From the NCBI GenBank assembly GCA_965140765.1, contig OZ223309.1:3038001-3102000 (forward strand): a stretch of 64,000 bases of DNA, written 5' to 3'. The notes beneath the pieces are model-generated. The model made no database searches, had not been told where the DNA came from, and saw only the letters and a program-made list of their open reading frames with translations. Position numbers and translations under genes: made by a program. This DNA comes from Sunxiuqinia sp963678245. Lineage in GTDB: Bacteria > Bacteroidota > Bacteroidia > Bacteroidales > Prolixibacteraceae. How positions within the stretch are numbered: position 1 is the stretch's first letter; each line of letters opens with the position of its first letter. Shown here piece after piece: positions 44,950 through 53,425 of the stretch.

Positions 44950-45093
44950 CTTTCAAAAATCGTCTTAATTAATGACAGTACAATATTAACGTTAAAAATT
45001 GATTTATCTTATGAATGACATTCCATTTTTAAGCTCAGACAGCTTTGTTGAAAACTCACCCAACCCAATGCTGCAAAATAAGAAAATAGGTTA

Positions 45094-45101
45094 TACTTTT
45101 G
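45094..45101 (+). promoter_or_regulatory. Promoter -7 box of the UvrD-like helicase gene
   Basis: TACTTTTG fits TAnnTTTG; it overlaps the first possible TTG start of the frame, which favours a downstream start. Confidence 0.5.
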
Positions 45102-45128
45102 AAGCTGACTTTTGAAAAAACTTTAATT

Positions 45129-47438
45129 GTGGATTACCTCAACGAATTAAATGAAGCTCAGCGAAGTGCGGTTGAAAACACGGATGGCCCATCTTTAATC
45201 ATTGCGGGCGCAGGATCCGGAAAAACGCGTGTACTCACATACCGCATTGCCCATCTGCTAAAACAGGGAGCACGTCCCGGAAGTATTCTTTCCCTTACTT
45301 TCACCAACAAGGCGGCCAAGGAGATGAAAGAAAGAATTGCCAAAGTAGTGGGTTATAACACTGCCAAATACCTTTGGATGGGAACTTTCCACTCCATATT
45401 TGCTCGCATATTACGAATGGAATCGGAAGCGCTTGGCTACCCTTCTAATTTCACGATTTACGATGCCGCCGATTCAAAAAGTTTGCTAAAAACAATCATT
45501 AAGGATTTTAAACTGGATGATAAAACATACAAACCTAATGTCGTTTCAAGCCGGATATCAGCTGCAAAAAACAGCTTGATTACTCCAGCGGCATACGCTA
45601 CAAATAGTCAGGTAAGAGAATACGACATGAGTATTCGCATGCCGCGAATTGCTGAGATATACAAAGAATATGCCCGGCGCTGCTTCTTAGCCGGTGCTAT
45701 GGATTTTGACGATTTGCTCCTGAAAACCAATATTTTATTTCGAGATAAAAAAGACATTCTGGCAAAATACCAGGAACGATTTGACTATGTTTTGGTAGAT
45801 GAGTATCAGGATACGAATTTTGCCCAATATCTGATCGTGAAAAACCTGGCAGCCTCACATAAAAACCTTTGCGTTGTTGGCGATGATGCTCAAAGCATCT
45901 ATTCGTTTCGGGGTGCAAGAATCGAAAATATTTTAAATTTTCAGAAGGACTACCCCGAGCACCAAGTTTACAAACTGGAGCAAAACTACCGGTCAACACA
46001 AACCATTGTTAATGCGGCGAATAGCATCATTCAAAAGAATAAGCGACAACTTCCGAAAAAGGTATTTTCGGAGAATGCTGAGGGAAACTTAATTAAAGTG
46101 TTCTCGGCTTTAACCGACAATGAAGAGGGTTACCTGGTGGCAAACGAAATCAGCGAAACCCGGATGCGTCAACACTTTCGATACGAGGATTATGCCATTT
46201 TGTATCGTACCAATGCCCAGTCGCGTATTTTTGAGGAAGCACTGCGCAAGCGAAACATACCCTATAAAATTTATGGAGGCCTGTCGTTTTACCAGCGCAA
46301 GGAAATTAAAGATTTACTTTCTTATTTTCGGTTGGTTATCAACACGAAAGATAATGAGGCCCTCAAACGTATTATTAACTATCCGGCACGCGGGATTGGC
46401 ACCACAACCCTTTCCAAGCTAGAGCAAGCTGCAATTGCTGTTGGATGCAGTATTTTTGAGATCATCATTCAAAGTGGCACCACCAATCACGCCGAACTAA
46501 ACAAAGGAACTTTAAGCAAAGTGCAACAGTTTGCAGGTATCATCAAGCAGTTCCAGGAAAAAGCCGAAATTAGCGACGCTTACGAAATGGCCAGCGAAAT
46601 TGCGACACAAACCAGCATACTGAAAGATCTGTACAAAGATCAAACTCCTGAAGGGCTAAGTCGGTTCGAAAACATTCAGGAATTATTAAATGGTATTCAG
46701 GAATTCTCGATCAATGCTCGGGAGGAGGGACAGCCCAACCAATTGGCCAATTACATGGAAGATGTGGCTTTGCTCACCGATCAGGACTCGGAGAAAGAAG
46801 AAGACCGGGATAAAGTAACAATGATGACCGTTCACTCTGCAAAAGGATTGGAGTTTAAAAATGTATTCATTGTTGGGGTTGAAGAGAATTTATTCCCGTC
46901 AAGTCAGTTTGGAAATGTAACAGCAGAGGCTTTCGAGGAAGAACGACGTCTATTTTATGTCGCCTTAACAAGAGCCGAAGAAAACGCTTACCTCAGTTTT
47001 GCCAAACAACGTTATCGTTGGGGAAAACTGGACTATTGCAATCCCAGTCGTTTCATTTCCGAAGTTGATGAAAAATTCCTGGACATTCCGGATGAAAGCG
47101 ACTTCGATTTTGACGAACTGCCATCCCCCGACAAAGCAGTGCAAAAGCAATCATTTAGCAAACCGTCAATAGCAGGCCGACGCCCCTCGACGAGCGATCA
47201 GCCCGGATTGAATCAAAAGTTGGTGCAGCTTCGGCAAGCAAAAAAGAAAGCCCAAAATTTTGACGGGGATGATCCGCGCGATATTCAAACCGGAATGATG
47301 GTTGAACACCAACGTTTTGGAAAAGGAAAAGTGCTACAGATCGAGGGAAGCTTCCCAAACCTAAAGGCCAATGTCTTTTTTCAAAATGCAGGGCAAAAAC
47401 AATTATTACTCAAATTTGCCAAACTAAAGATTGTATAG
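45129..47438 (+). CDS. ATP-dependent 3'-5' DNA helicase, UvrD/PcrA type
   Basis: 769 residues from GTG at 45129 (MDYLNELNEAQRSAVEN), chosen because the longer TTG start at 45099 lies inside the promoter box. Superfamily 1 motifs: Ia/I AGAGSGKTRVL, II VLVDEYQDTN, III GDDAQSIYSFRGA, IV LEQNYRST, V VHSAKGLEFKNVF, VI YVALTRAEENAYL. The C-terminal part ends in the Tudor-like RNAP-binding region (MVEHQRFGKGKVLQIEGSFP). Works in nucleotide excision repair and in clearing replication forks. Confidence 0.93.
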   Translation: MDYLNELNEAQRSAVENTDGPSLIIAGAGSGKTRVLTYRIAHLLKQGARPGSILSLTFTNKAAKEMKERIAKVVGYNTAKYLWMGTFHSIFARILRMESEALGYPSNFTIYDAADSKSLLKTIIKDFKLDDKTYKPNVVSSRISAAKNSLITPAAYATNSQVREYDMSIRMPRIAEIYKEYARRCFLAGAMDFDDLLLKTNILFRDKKDILAKYQERFDYVLVDEYQDTNFAQYLIVKNLAASHKNLCVVGDDAQSIYSFRGARIENILNFQKDYPEHQVYKLEQNYRSTQTIVNAANSIIQKNKRQLPKKVFSENAEGNLIKVFSALTDNEEGYLVANEISETRMRQHFRYEDYAILYRTNAQSRIFEEALRKRNIPYKIYGGLSFYQRKEIKDLLSYFRLVINTKDNEALKRIINYPARGIGTTTLSKLEQAAIAVGCSIFEIIIQSGTTNHAELNKGTLSKVQQFAGIIKQFQEKAEISDAYEMASEIATQTSILKDLYKDQTPEGLSRFENIQELLNGIQEFSINAREEGQPNQLANYMEDVALLTDQDSEKEEDRDKVTMMTVHSAKGLEFKNVFIVGVEENLFPSSQFGNVTAEAFEEERRLFYVALTRAEENAYLSFAKQRYRWGKLDYCNPSRFISEVDEKFLDIPDESDFDFDELPSPDKAVQKQSFSKPSIAGRRPSTSDQPGLNQKLVQLRQAKKKAQNFDGDDPRDIQTGMMVEHQRFGKGKVLQIEGSFPNLKANVFFQNAGQKQLLLKFAKLKIV

Positions 47439-47497
47439 CTGCACCCCGAAAATAAAGGTTTCAAACAAACCTGAAAGTCAAGATTTTCGTAAATTAA

Positions 47498-47528
47498 TTT
47501 GTAAGCAAAATAATTTCATTTAGCTTTG
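47498..47528 (+). promoter_or_regulatory. Promoter of the DUF4290-murA operon
   Basis: TTTG (47498-47501), spacer 19, TAGCTTTG (47521-47528). A near-ideal Bacteroidota promoter about 95 bases before the start codon. Confidence 0.7.
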
Positions 47529-47623
47529 CATCTATTAGGGAATCTCCTTCACTTCAGATTATCAACTAAATTACCAAATCTGAACAACCTTGTTTGACAC
47601 AAAAGTTTATTAGATTTTTTTAA

Positions 47624-48244
47624 ATGGATTATAATTCAAATCGTAAAAAATTACCCCTACCAGAATATGGGCGTAATATTCAGAATATGGTTGATCATGT
47701 GATGACCATCGAAGACAGAACAGAACGTAATCTGGCTGCACAAACCATTATCGATATTATGGGTAATCTGTATCCATACCTTCGTGACATTAATGATTTC
47801 AAGCACAAACTGTGGGATCATTTGGCCATTATGGCTGATTTTAAATTGGACATCGATTATCCGTATGATCCACCGAAACCTGAAACTTTTCAGGAACCTC
47901 CTAAAAAAGTTGAATATGCCAGCAATAATATTCGATTTCGCTATTACGGTAAAACGTTGGAGCTAATGATTGAAAAGGCCGTTGAGTTTGAAGATGGAGA
48001 AGAAAAGGAAATTCTGATCACCATGCTGGCAAACCACATGAAAAAGAGCTACCTGACATGGAATAAAGATGCTGTTGATGACGAAAAAATATACAAAGAT
48101 TTGGAAATCCTATCAAAAGGACGAATCAAACGTGATGATTTAGATTTAGCAGAAACCCGGGACATACTACAACGAAACGCTCCACGAAAAAAGCAAACCT
48201 CCAATCAAAATAGAGGTCCTAAAAAACACGTTAGAAAGTCATAA
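47624..48244 (+). CDS. DUF4290 domain protein
   Basis: 206 residues. Mostly helical, starting MDYNSNRKKLPLPEYGRNIQ; tail Arg/Lys-rich and disordered (KKQTSNQNRGPKKHVRKS). It matches the Bacteroidota-specific DUF4290 family, whose genes lie next to murA in many members, as here (14-base gap). The function is not known to me; the association suggests cell envelope or division control. The basic tail would suit nucleic acid or membrane contact. Confidence 0.85.
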   Translation: MDYNSNRKKLPLPEYGRNIQNMVDHVMTIEDRTERNLAAQTIIDIMGNLYPYLRDINDFKHKLWDHLAIMADFKLDIDYPYDPPKPETFQEPPKKVEYASNNIRFRYYGKTLELMIEKAVEFEDGEEKEILITMLANHMKKSYLTWNKDAVDDEKIYKDLEILSKGRIKRDDLDLAETRDILQRNAPRKKQTSNQNRGPKKHVRKS

Positions 48245-48258
48245 TACGTTTATTAGAG

Positions 48259-49566
48259 ATGGCAACATTTCAAATTGAAGGTGGAAATAAATTATCTGGC
48301 GAATTAAAGCCACAGGGAGCCAAAAACGAAGCGCTTCAGATAATTTGTGCTACACTTCTAACGAGCGAGAAAATTACCATTACCAATATTCCCGAAATCC
48401 GGGATGTTTTGAAGTTGATCGAAATCTTAGGCGAATTGGGAGTAAAAATTCAGCGTCTAAAGAAAGGAGAATATCAATTTCTGGCTGACCAAGTGGACAT
48501 GCAACACTTACGATCGGCACAATTTGCAAAACAAGCAGCCAGCTTGCGTGGATCGATCATGATTGTAGGCCCACTGCTGGCTCGTTTTGGAGAAGCCTTA
48601 ATTCCGCAACCTGGAGGCGATAAAATTGGTCGTCGTCGATTAGACACTCATTTTGTCGGACTTCAAAAACTAGGAGCCAAATTCACTTACGATCCCGACA
48701 ATCATTTCTTCCAGGTTTCAACCGAAAAACTTAAAGGTCAGTACATGCTGCTTGACGAAGCTTCAGTTACCGGTACTGCCAATATTTTAATGGCTGCCGT
48801 GATGGCAGAAGGTATCACCACGATTTATAATGCCGCCTGCGAACCCTACCTGCAACAGCTTACAAGAATGCTGGTTTCGATGGGTGCAAAAATTGATGGT
48901 ATTGGCTCAAACCTCCTACGTATTGAAGGAGTAACAGAGCTTAAAGGCTGTAACCACACGATATTACCCGACATGATTGAAGTCGGCAGTTTTATTGGCT
49001 TAGCAGCGATGACCGGTTCCGAAATCACCATTCCCAACGCAGGAGTTGACCACTTGGGAATAATTCCCGATGCATTTAAACGACTTGGGATCAAACTTCA
49101 ACTAAAAGGAGATAACATTTACATTCCGGCTCAGTACGAATATGAAATAGAGACCTTCATCGACGGTTCGATCATGAATATCTCCGATGCTCCCTGGCCT
49201 GGCTTGACTCCTGATTTATTAAGTATCTTTTTAGTTGTTGCCACTCAAGCCAACGGAAGCGTGCTAATTCATCAAAAAATGTTTGAAAGTCGCTTGTTCT
49301 TCGTCGATAAACTGATCGATATGGGAGCACAAATTATACTATGTGATCCACACCGGGCAACAGTAATCGGTCTCAATAAAAAACACATGCTTCGCGGAAC
49401 AATAATGTCATCGCCCGATATTCGTGCCGGAGTAGCATTGCTGATAGCGGCTTTATCGGCTCAAGGAAAAAGTGAGATTTTCAACATCGAACAAATTGAC
49501 CGTGGGTATGAAGCAATTGATGAACGACTCAGCGCAATTGGTGCCAATATTAAGCGCTCAAATTAA
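48259..49566 (+). CDS. murA: UDP-N-acetylglucosamine 1-carboxyvinyltransferase with Asp in place of the fosfomycin-reactive Cys
   Basis: 435 residues, complete. First committed step of peptidoglycan synthesis: enolpyruvyl transfer from PEP to UDP-GlcNAc. K22-N-E (GAKNEALQ) is the conserved lysine motif. The active-site loop reads PQPGGDKIGRRRLDTH where E. coli has PGGCTIGARPVD; Asp121 replaces the Cys that fosfomycin alkylates. The same substitution in mycobacteria and chlamydiae gives natural fosfomycin resistance, so this enzyme should be insensitive. The remainder is conserved (ASVTGTANILMAAV, DRGYEAIDERLSAIGA). Confidence 0.96.
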   Translation: MATFQIEGGNKLSGELKPQGAKNEALQIICATLLTSEKITITNIPEIRDVLKLIEILGELGVKIQRLKKGEYQFLADQVDMQHLRSAQFAKQAASLRGSIMIVGPLLARFGEALIPQPGGDKIGRRRLDTHFVGLQKLGAKFTYDPDNHFFQVSTEKLKGQYMLLDEASVTGTANILMAAVMAEGITTIYNAACEPYLQQLTRMLVSMGAKIDGIGSNLLRIEGVTELKGCNHTILPDMIEVGSFIGLAAMTGSEITIPNAGVDHLGIIPDAFKRLGIKLQLKGDNIYIPAQYEYEIETFIDGSIMNISDAPWPGLTPDLLSIFLVVATQANGSVLIHQKMFESRLFFVDKLIDMGAQIILCDPHRATVIGLNKKHMLRGTIMSSPDIRAGVALLIAALSAQGKSEIFNIEQIDRGYEAIDERLSAIGANIKRSN

Positions 49567-49685
49567 TTTTCTTCAGAATAATATTTGTTAATATTTTCAA
49601 AAAAGTAGTGTTCAACATAACTACATATCTTCATTTTTACTATTATTGAGCTCGATTTAGTTGACATTTAAACATATCCACAGAA

Positions 49686-50210
49686 ATGAAACAAAATATT
49701 TTAGCAGCCTTCGTTTTATTATTTGCTATTGCAACTCAGTCAATAGCACAAGATGAAGTGAAAATTGGCTTGAGAATTGGGAACAAAGCTCCTGAGATTG
49801 TTGAAAAATCACTTGACGGAAAAGAACTAAAACTTTCATCATTGGATGGGAAAATGGTACTGATCGACTTTTGGGCGTCTTGGTGTGGTCCCTGTCGTCG
49901 CGAAAACCCAACCGTAGTATCAGCTTATCAGGAGTTTAAAGACCGAAAATTTAAAAGTGGAAATGGTTTTACCGTTTATAGCGTCTCGTTAGATAAAGCA
50001 AAAGAACCATGGGTAAAAGCAATTGAAGCGGACAAATTAACGTGGGACTATCATGTTTCGGACTTAAAGGGATGGTATTCTAAATATGCTGCAGTGTATG
50101 GTGTTCGAGGTATTCCCGCCAACTTTCTAATCAATGGCGAAGGTATTATCGTTGCTAAAAACTTACGTGGCTCGGTATTAAAAAATACCCTGACCCAATT
50201 ATTAAAATAA
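49686..50210 (+). CDS. TlpA-like thiol-disulfide oxidoreductase, exported
   Basis: 174 residues. Signal peptide (LAAFVLLFAIATQSIAQ) then a thioredoxin/AhpC-TSA fold with the redox pair WASWCGPCRRENP and the cis-Pro region GIPANFLIN. Reducing partner in the periplasm; substrate unknown. Separate promoter-less 119-base gap from murA; followed by a terminator at 50234. Confidence 0.88.
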   Translation: MKQNILAAFVLLFAIATQSIAQDEVKIGLRIGNKAPEIVEKSLDGKELKLSSLDGKMVLIDFWASWCGPCRRENPTVVSAYQEFKDRKFKSGNGFTVYSVSLDKAKEPWVKAIEADKLTWDYHVSDLKGWYSKYAAVYGVRGIPANFLINGEGIIVAKNLRGSVLKNTLTQLLK

Positions 50211-50233
50211 GATTATAAAATCGTATAAATCAA

Positions 50234-50265
50234 AAGGTGGCACATGCGTGCTGCCTTTCTTTTTA
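50234..50265 (+). terminator. Terminator after the TlpA-like gene
   Basis: AAAGGTGGCA pairs with TGCTGCCTTT (two wobbles) around CATGCG, followed by CTTTTT. Confidence 0.7.
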
Positions 50266-50371
50266 TAATTTTGTCAGCAATTTATAAGAATGAGGTGTCA
50301 AAATGTCCCATATCACGTAATGGCAACATTTTTGTAAACTGTGAATCCGGTAAATTAAATAACAAACAACA

Positions 50372-50983
50372 ATGGCAGAAGAAAAAACAAATAAAGAAAA
50401 AGAGCAAGTTGAAAAAACTGAGGTAAAAGAGAACACTGCTCAGGACAATGAAAAAACTGCTGAAGAAGATAAAAAATCAAAAAAAGCGAAGGGTAAAAAA
50501 GAAAATAAGAAGTCGAAGAAAGATAATACAGACGAAAAAATTGAAGCTTTAGGAAACGAACTAATCGAGCTAAAGGACAAACACATTCGTCTGCAAGCAG
50601 AATTTGACAATTACCGCAAACGCACCATGAAAGAAAAAATGGAGCTGATAAAAACTGGAGGAGAAACAGTATTAGTAAATATTCTTCCGGTAATCGACGA
50701 CTTTGAACGAGCACTTATTGCTTTCAGTGAGATGAAAGATGATGACCCATTAAAACAAGGAATAACTTTGATTTACAGTAAATTTCAGGAATTCTTAAAG
50801 CAAAACAACATTCAGGAAATTGAAGCTAGAGAGAAAGAATTTGATACAGACTTACACGAAGCAATAACTAAAATTCCGGCTCCCAAGGAAGAACTTAAAG
50901 GAAAAGTTGTTGATGTAATTCAGAAAGGTTACGTGATGAACGAAAAAGTCATTCGCTTTTCGAAAGTTGTGATTGGTGAATAG
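50372..50983 (+). CDS. grpE: Nucleotide exchange factor GrpE
   Basis: 203 residues. A long Lys/Glu-rich, disordered N-terminus (about 1-60), the dimer coiled coil (LIELKDKHIRLQAEFDNYRK) and the C-terminal beta wing (EAITKIPAPKEELKGKVVDV and GYVMNEKVIRFSKVVIGE). Releases ADP from DnaK. 17 bases before dnaJ, one operon; dnaK is not in this window. Confidence 0.96.
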   Translation: MAEEKTNKEKEQVEKTEVKENTAQDNEKTAEEDKKSKKAKGKKENKKSKKDNTDEKIEALGNELIELKDKHIRLQAEFDNYRKRTMKEKMELIKTGGETVLVNILPVIDDFERALIAFSEMKDDDPLKQGITLIYSKFQEFLKQNNIQEIEAREKEFDTDLHEAITKIPAPKEELKGKVVDVIQKGYVMNEKVIRFSKVVIGE

Positions 50984-51000
50984 GCAAACAAAAAGCAAGT

Positions 51001-52170
51001 ATGGCAAAAAGAGACTTTTACGAGATTTTAGAAGTGAGTAAAAACGCTTCACCCGAAGAGATTAAAAAAGCATATCGGAAGAAAGCGATTAAATATCACC
51101 CAGACAAAAATCCGGATAATAAGGAAGCTGAAGAGAAATTCAAAGAAGCTGCTGAAGCTTACGAAGTTTTGAGCAATCCTCAGAAAAAACAAAGGTATGA
51201 CCAGTATGGCCATGCTGGAGTTGGTGGAGCCGGAGGTGGTGGCGGATTTAGCCAGCACGACATGTCAATGGATGACATTTTTTCTATGTTTGGGGATGTG
51301 TTTGGAGGTCATGGTTTTGGAGGAGGTGGATTTAGTGGATTTGGAGGATCATCACGTGGAGGAGGTGGTCGTCGGGTTCACCGCGGATCAGATTTGCGCG
51401 TAAAAGTCAATCTTTCGCTGAAAGACATCGCCAACGGCGTCGAAAAAAAGCTCAAACTAAAAAAATACAAAAGCTGCGATACTTGTAGCGGAACCGGAGC
51501 ACAAGGAGGTAACGACTACTCCACCTGTTCAACCTGCCGTGGAAGTGGTCATGTAACACGCGTTACCAACACGCTACTCGGGCAAATGCAAACGACTGCA
51601 ACCTGCCCAAGCTGTAATGGAGAAGGTCAAATGATCAAGAACAAATGTACTTCGTGTAATGGAGAAGGCGTTGTTCGTGATGAAGAAGTTGTAAACATTA
51701 AAATTCCTGCTGGAGTTGCTGAAGGCATGCAGTTGAACGTGTCGGGAAAAGGAAATGCCGGCCGCCGTGGAGGAGTTAATGGTGATTTACTGGTTATTAT
51801 TACAGAGGAAAATCATCCCGACTTGATTCGCGACGGAAACAATTTGATATATAACCTTTTCCTAAGCCTTCCTGATTTTGCATTGGGAACAACATCTGAA
51901 ATCCCAACCGTTGAAAGTAGAGTAAAAGTTAAAATCGAAGCAGGAACTCAGCCTGAGAAGATTCTTCGTTTACGCGGCAAAGGTTTACCTGATGTTAACG
52001 GTTATGGAAAAGGCGATTTACTGGTACGGATCCATGCATGGGCACCGAAAAAGATATCAGCGGAAGAACGCAAAATGCTTGAAAAACTTCAGGAATCCGA
52101 GAACTTCCAACACACACCTGGAGCAGGCGACAAGAATTTTTTTGAGAAAATGAAAAATATTTTTGACTAA
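51001..52170 (+). CDS. dnaJ: Chaperone DnaJ
   Basis: 389 residues. J domain with YHPDKNPDN (HPD motif) at residues 1-70, a Gly/Phe-rich linker (GGGGFSGFGGSSRGGGG), four CxxCxGxG zinc repeats (CDTCSGTGAQG, CSTCRGSGHV, CPSCNGEGQM, CTSCNGEGVV) and the C-terminal substrate domain. All zinc ligands and HPD are present: a full-length type I Hsp40. Confidence 0.97.
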   Translation: MAKRDFYEILEVSKNASPEEIKKAYRKKAIKYHPDKNPDNKEAEEKFKEAAEAYEVLSNPQKKQRYDQYGHAGVGGAGGGGGFSQHDMSMDDIFSMFGDVFGGHGFGGGGFSGFGGSSRGGGGRRVHRGSDLRVKVNLSLKDIANGVEKKLKLKKYKSCDTCSGTGAQGGNDYSTCSTCRGSGHVTRVTNTLLGQMQTTATCPSCNGEGQMIKNKCTSCNGEGVVRDEEVVNIKIPAGVAEGMQLNVSGKGNAGRRGGVNGDLLVIITEENHPDLIRDGNNLIYNLFLSLPDFALGTTSEIPTVESRVKVKIEAGTQPEKILRLRGKGLPDVNGYGKGDLLVRIHAWAPKKISAEERKMLEKLQESENFQHTPGAGDKNFFEKMKNIFD

Positions 52171-52201
52171 CTACTCAAAAAAACAATATTTTACTGAAAA
52201 G

Positions 52202-52231
52202 AGATTCAATCATTGGATCTCTTTTTTTCTT
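52202..52231 (+). terminator. Terminator after dnaJ
   Basis: AGAGATTCAA-TCA-TTGGATCTCT stem (one mismatch) followed by seven T, then CTTC. Confidence 0.8.
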
Positions 52232-52320
52232 CAACCAAACAATCAGCCTCCGCCAGATACCATCCAAGATTAAAAAATAAATAATCATTCATATAAAAAC
52301 TATAATTTGTCAATTTTTCG

Positions 52321-52352
52321 TTTGGTACACTTTTAATTTATCACTATACTTG
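52321..52352 (+). promoter_or_regulatory. Promoter of the his operon
   Basis: TTTG (52321-52324), spacer 20, TATACTTG (52345-52352), about 20 bases before the leader peptide ATG. Confidence 0.65.
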
Positions 52353-52372
52353 CAGCACAAAATTAAAACGAC

Positions 52373-52435
52373 ATGTACAACAAACTTGGACATTACGGTC
52401 ATCATCACAACAACCTATTTATTGGTAGGCCGTAA
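52373..52435 (+). CDS. Histidine leader peptide (his operon attenuator)
   Basis: 20 codons, ATG at 52373-52375, TAA at 52433-52435: MYNKLGHYGHHHNNLFIGRP. Four His codons lie in a six-codon stretch (CAT TAC GGT CAT CAT CAC), where a ribosome would stall when charged His-tRNA is scarce. The end of the ORF carries GGTAGGCC, which can pair with the first arm of the following terminator. It precedes hisG by 80 bases. Confidence 0.85.
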   Translation: MYNKLGHYGHHHNNLFIGRP

Positions 52436-52500
52436 TTCTTTTGTTTTGTTTTAAAAAATATTAACCCAAAGAAGGCTTACCATTAGGTAGGCCTTTTTTA
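52420..52500 (+). promoter_or_regulatory. his operon transcription attenuator (antiterminator/terminator)
   Basis: Terminator: AAGGCTTACC (52472-52481), loop ATTA, GGTAGGCCTT (52486-52495), T-run (52494-52499). Antiterminator: GGTAGGCC near 52424-52431 can pair with GGCTTACC of the terminator's first arm. When the ribosome stalls at the His codons the antiterminator forms and the operon is read; otherwise the terminator forms. This is a mechanism inferred from the layout. Confidence 0.75.
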
Positions 52501-52515
52501 TTGATTTAAACTATC

Positions 52516-53373
52516 ATGACACAATTGAGAATTGCTATTCAGACAAAAGGAAGATTAAACGAAGATTCAATGCAGCTCATGCAAGAAGCTGGAATTAAGA
52601 TCAATCTTGGAAAACGTAAACTATTGGCTGCTGCTAAAAATTTCCCAATCGAAGTTTTGTTTTTACGTGATGATGATATCCCCCAGGCGGTTGCTGACCA
52701 GGTTGCCGACATTGGTATCGTTGGAGAAAATGAAATGTTGGAAAAACAGCAAAGCGTTAAAATTATTAAGCGACTGGGATTTAGCAAATGTCGTTTAAGT
52801 CTGGCTATTCCAAAAACCGAAGAATATGTTGGCATCGAGTGGTTCAATGGGAAAAAAATTGCCACCTCATATCCGGTCATTTTGAAAGATTTTCTGGATA
52901 AAAATAATGTGAAAGCTGACATTCATGTTATTTCCGGCTCAGTGGAAATTGCCCCTGGAATTGGACTGGCTGATGCGATTTTTGACATCGTTAGTTCCGG
53001 TTCAACATTGGTTTCAAACCGCTTGAAAGAGGTTGAAGTAGCTCTTTACTCTGAAGCCGTTTTAGTTGCTCCACAAGGGCTTTCAGCTGAAAAACAAGCC
53101 ATTTTGGAAGAACTAATTTTCCGCATGGAATCAGTTGAACGTGCAAAAGATAAAAAATACATTCTGCTGAATGCTCCAAGCGACAAGATCGAAGAAATTA
53201 CAGCAATCTTACCCGGAATGAAAAGTCCGACAGTCACTCCTCTTGCTGAAAAAGGGTGGAGTTCATTGCATTCGGTTATTGCAGAAAGCGACTTCTGGGA
53301 AATCATCGGCAAGCTAAAAGCCGCTGGAGCTCAGGGCATTTTAGTTGTTCCGATTGAAAAAATGATTTTTTAA
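52516..53373 (+). CDS. hisG: ATP phosphoribosyltransferase (long form)
   Basis: 285 residues, the long form with a C-terminal regulatory domain (about 215-285) that binds histidine for feedback inhibition. Start MTQLRIAIQTKGRLNEDSMQ; DIGIVGENEMLEKQ and DAIFDIVSSGSTLVSN are conserved, the latter binding PRPP. First step of histidine synthesis and first structural gene after the attenuator. Confidence 0.96.
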   Translation: MTQLRIAIQTKGRLNEDSMQLMQEAGIKINLGKRKLLAAAKNFPIEVLFLRDDDIPQAVADQVADIGIVGENEMLEKQQSVKIIKRLGFSKCRLSLAIPKTEEYVGIEWFNGKKIATSYPVILKDFLDKNNVKADIHVISGSVEIAPGIGLADAIFDIVSSGSTLVSNRLKEVEVALYSEAVLVAPQGLSAEKQAILEELIFRMESVERAKDKKYILLNAPSDKIEEITAILPGMKSPTVTPLAEKGWSSLHSVIAESDFWEIIGKLKAAGAQGILVVPIEKMIF

Positions 53374-53425
53374 TCCGTTCGTATCGATAAAAAAAACGAT
53401 CTGAAATTCAATAATTTTGACAAGC

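Noticed and set aside
45014..45117. 34-codon frame (MNDIPFLSSDSF...) upstream of the helicase gene
   Set aside because: It runs through the helicase promoter box and has no conserved motif or start signal; most likely chance.
50237..50256. Sigma-54-like TGGCAC...GC before grpE
   Set aside because: The spacing between the GG and GC parts is off by one and the bases form the arms of a terminator stem after the TlpA-like gene.
53412..53419. TAATTTTG promoter-like box before hisD
   Set aside because: It would leave essentially no leader before the hisD start and has no matching -33 element; probably chance in an operon.
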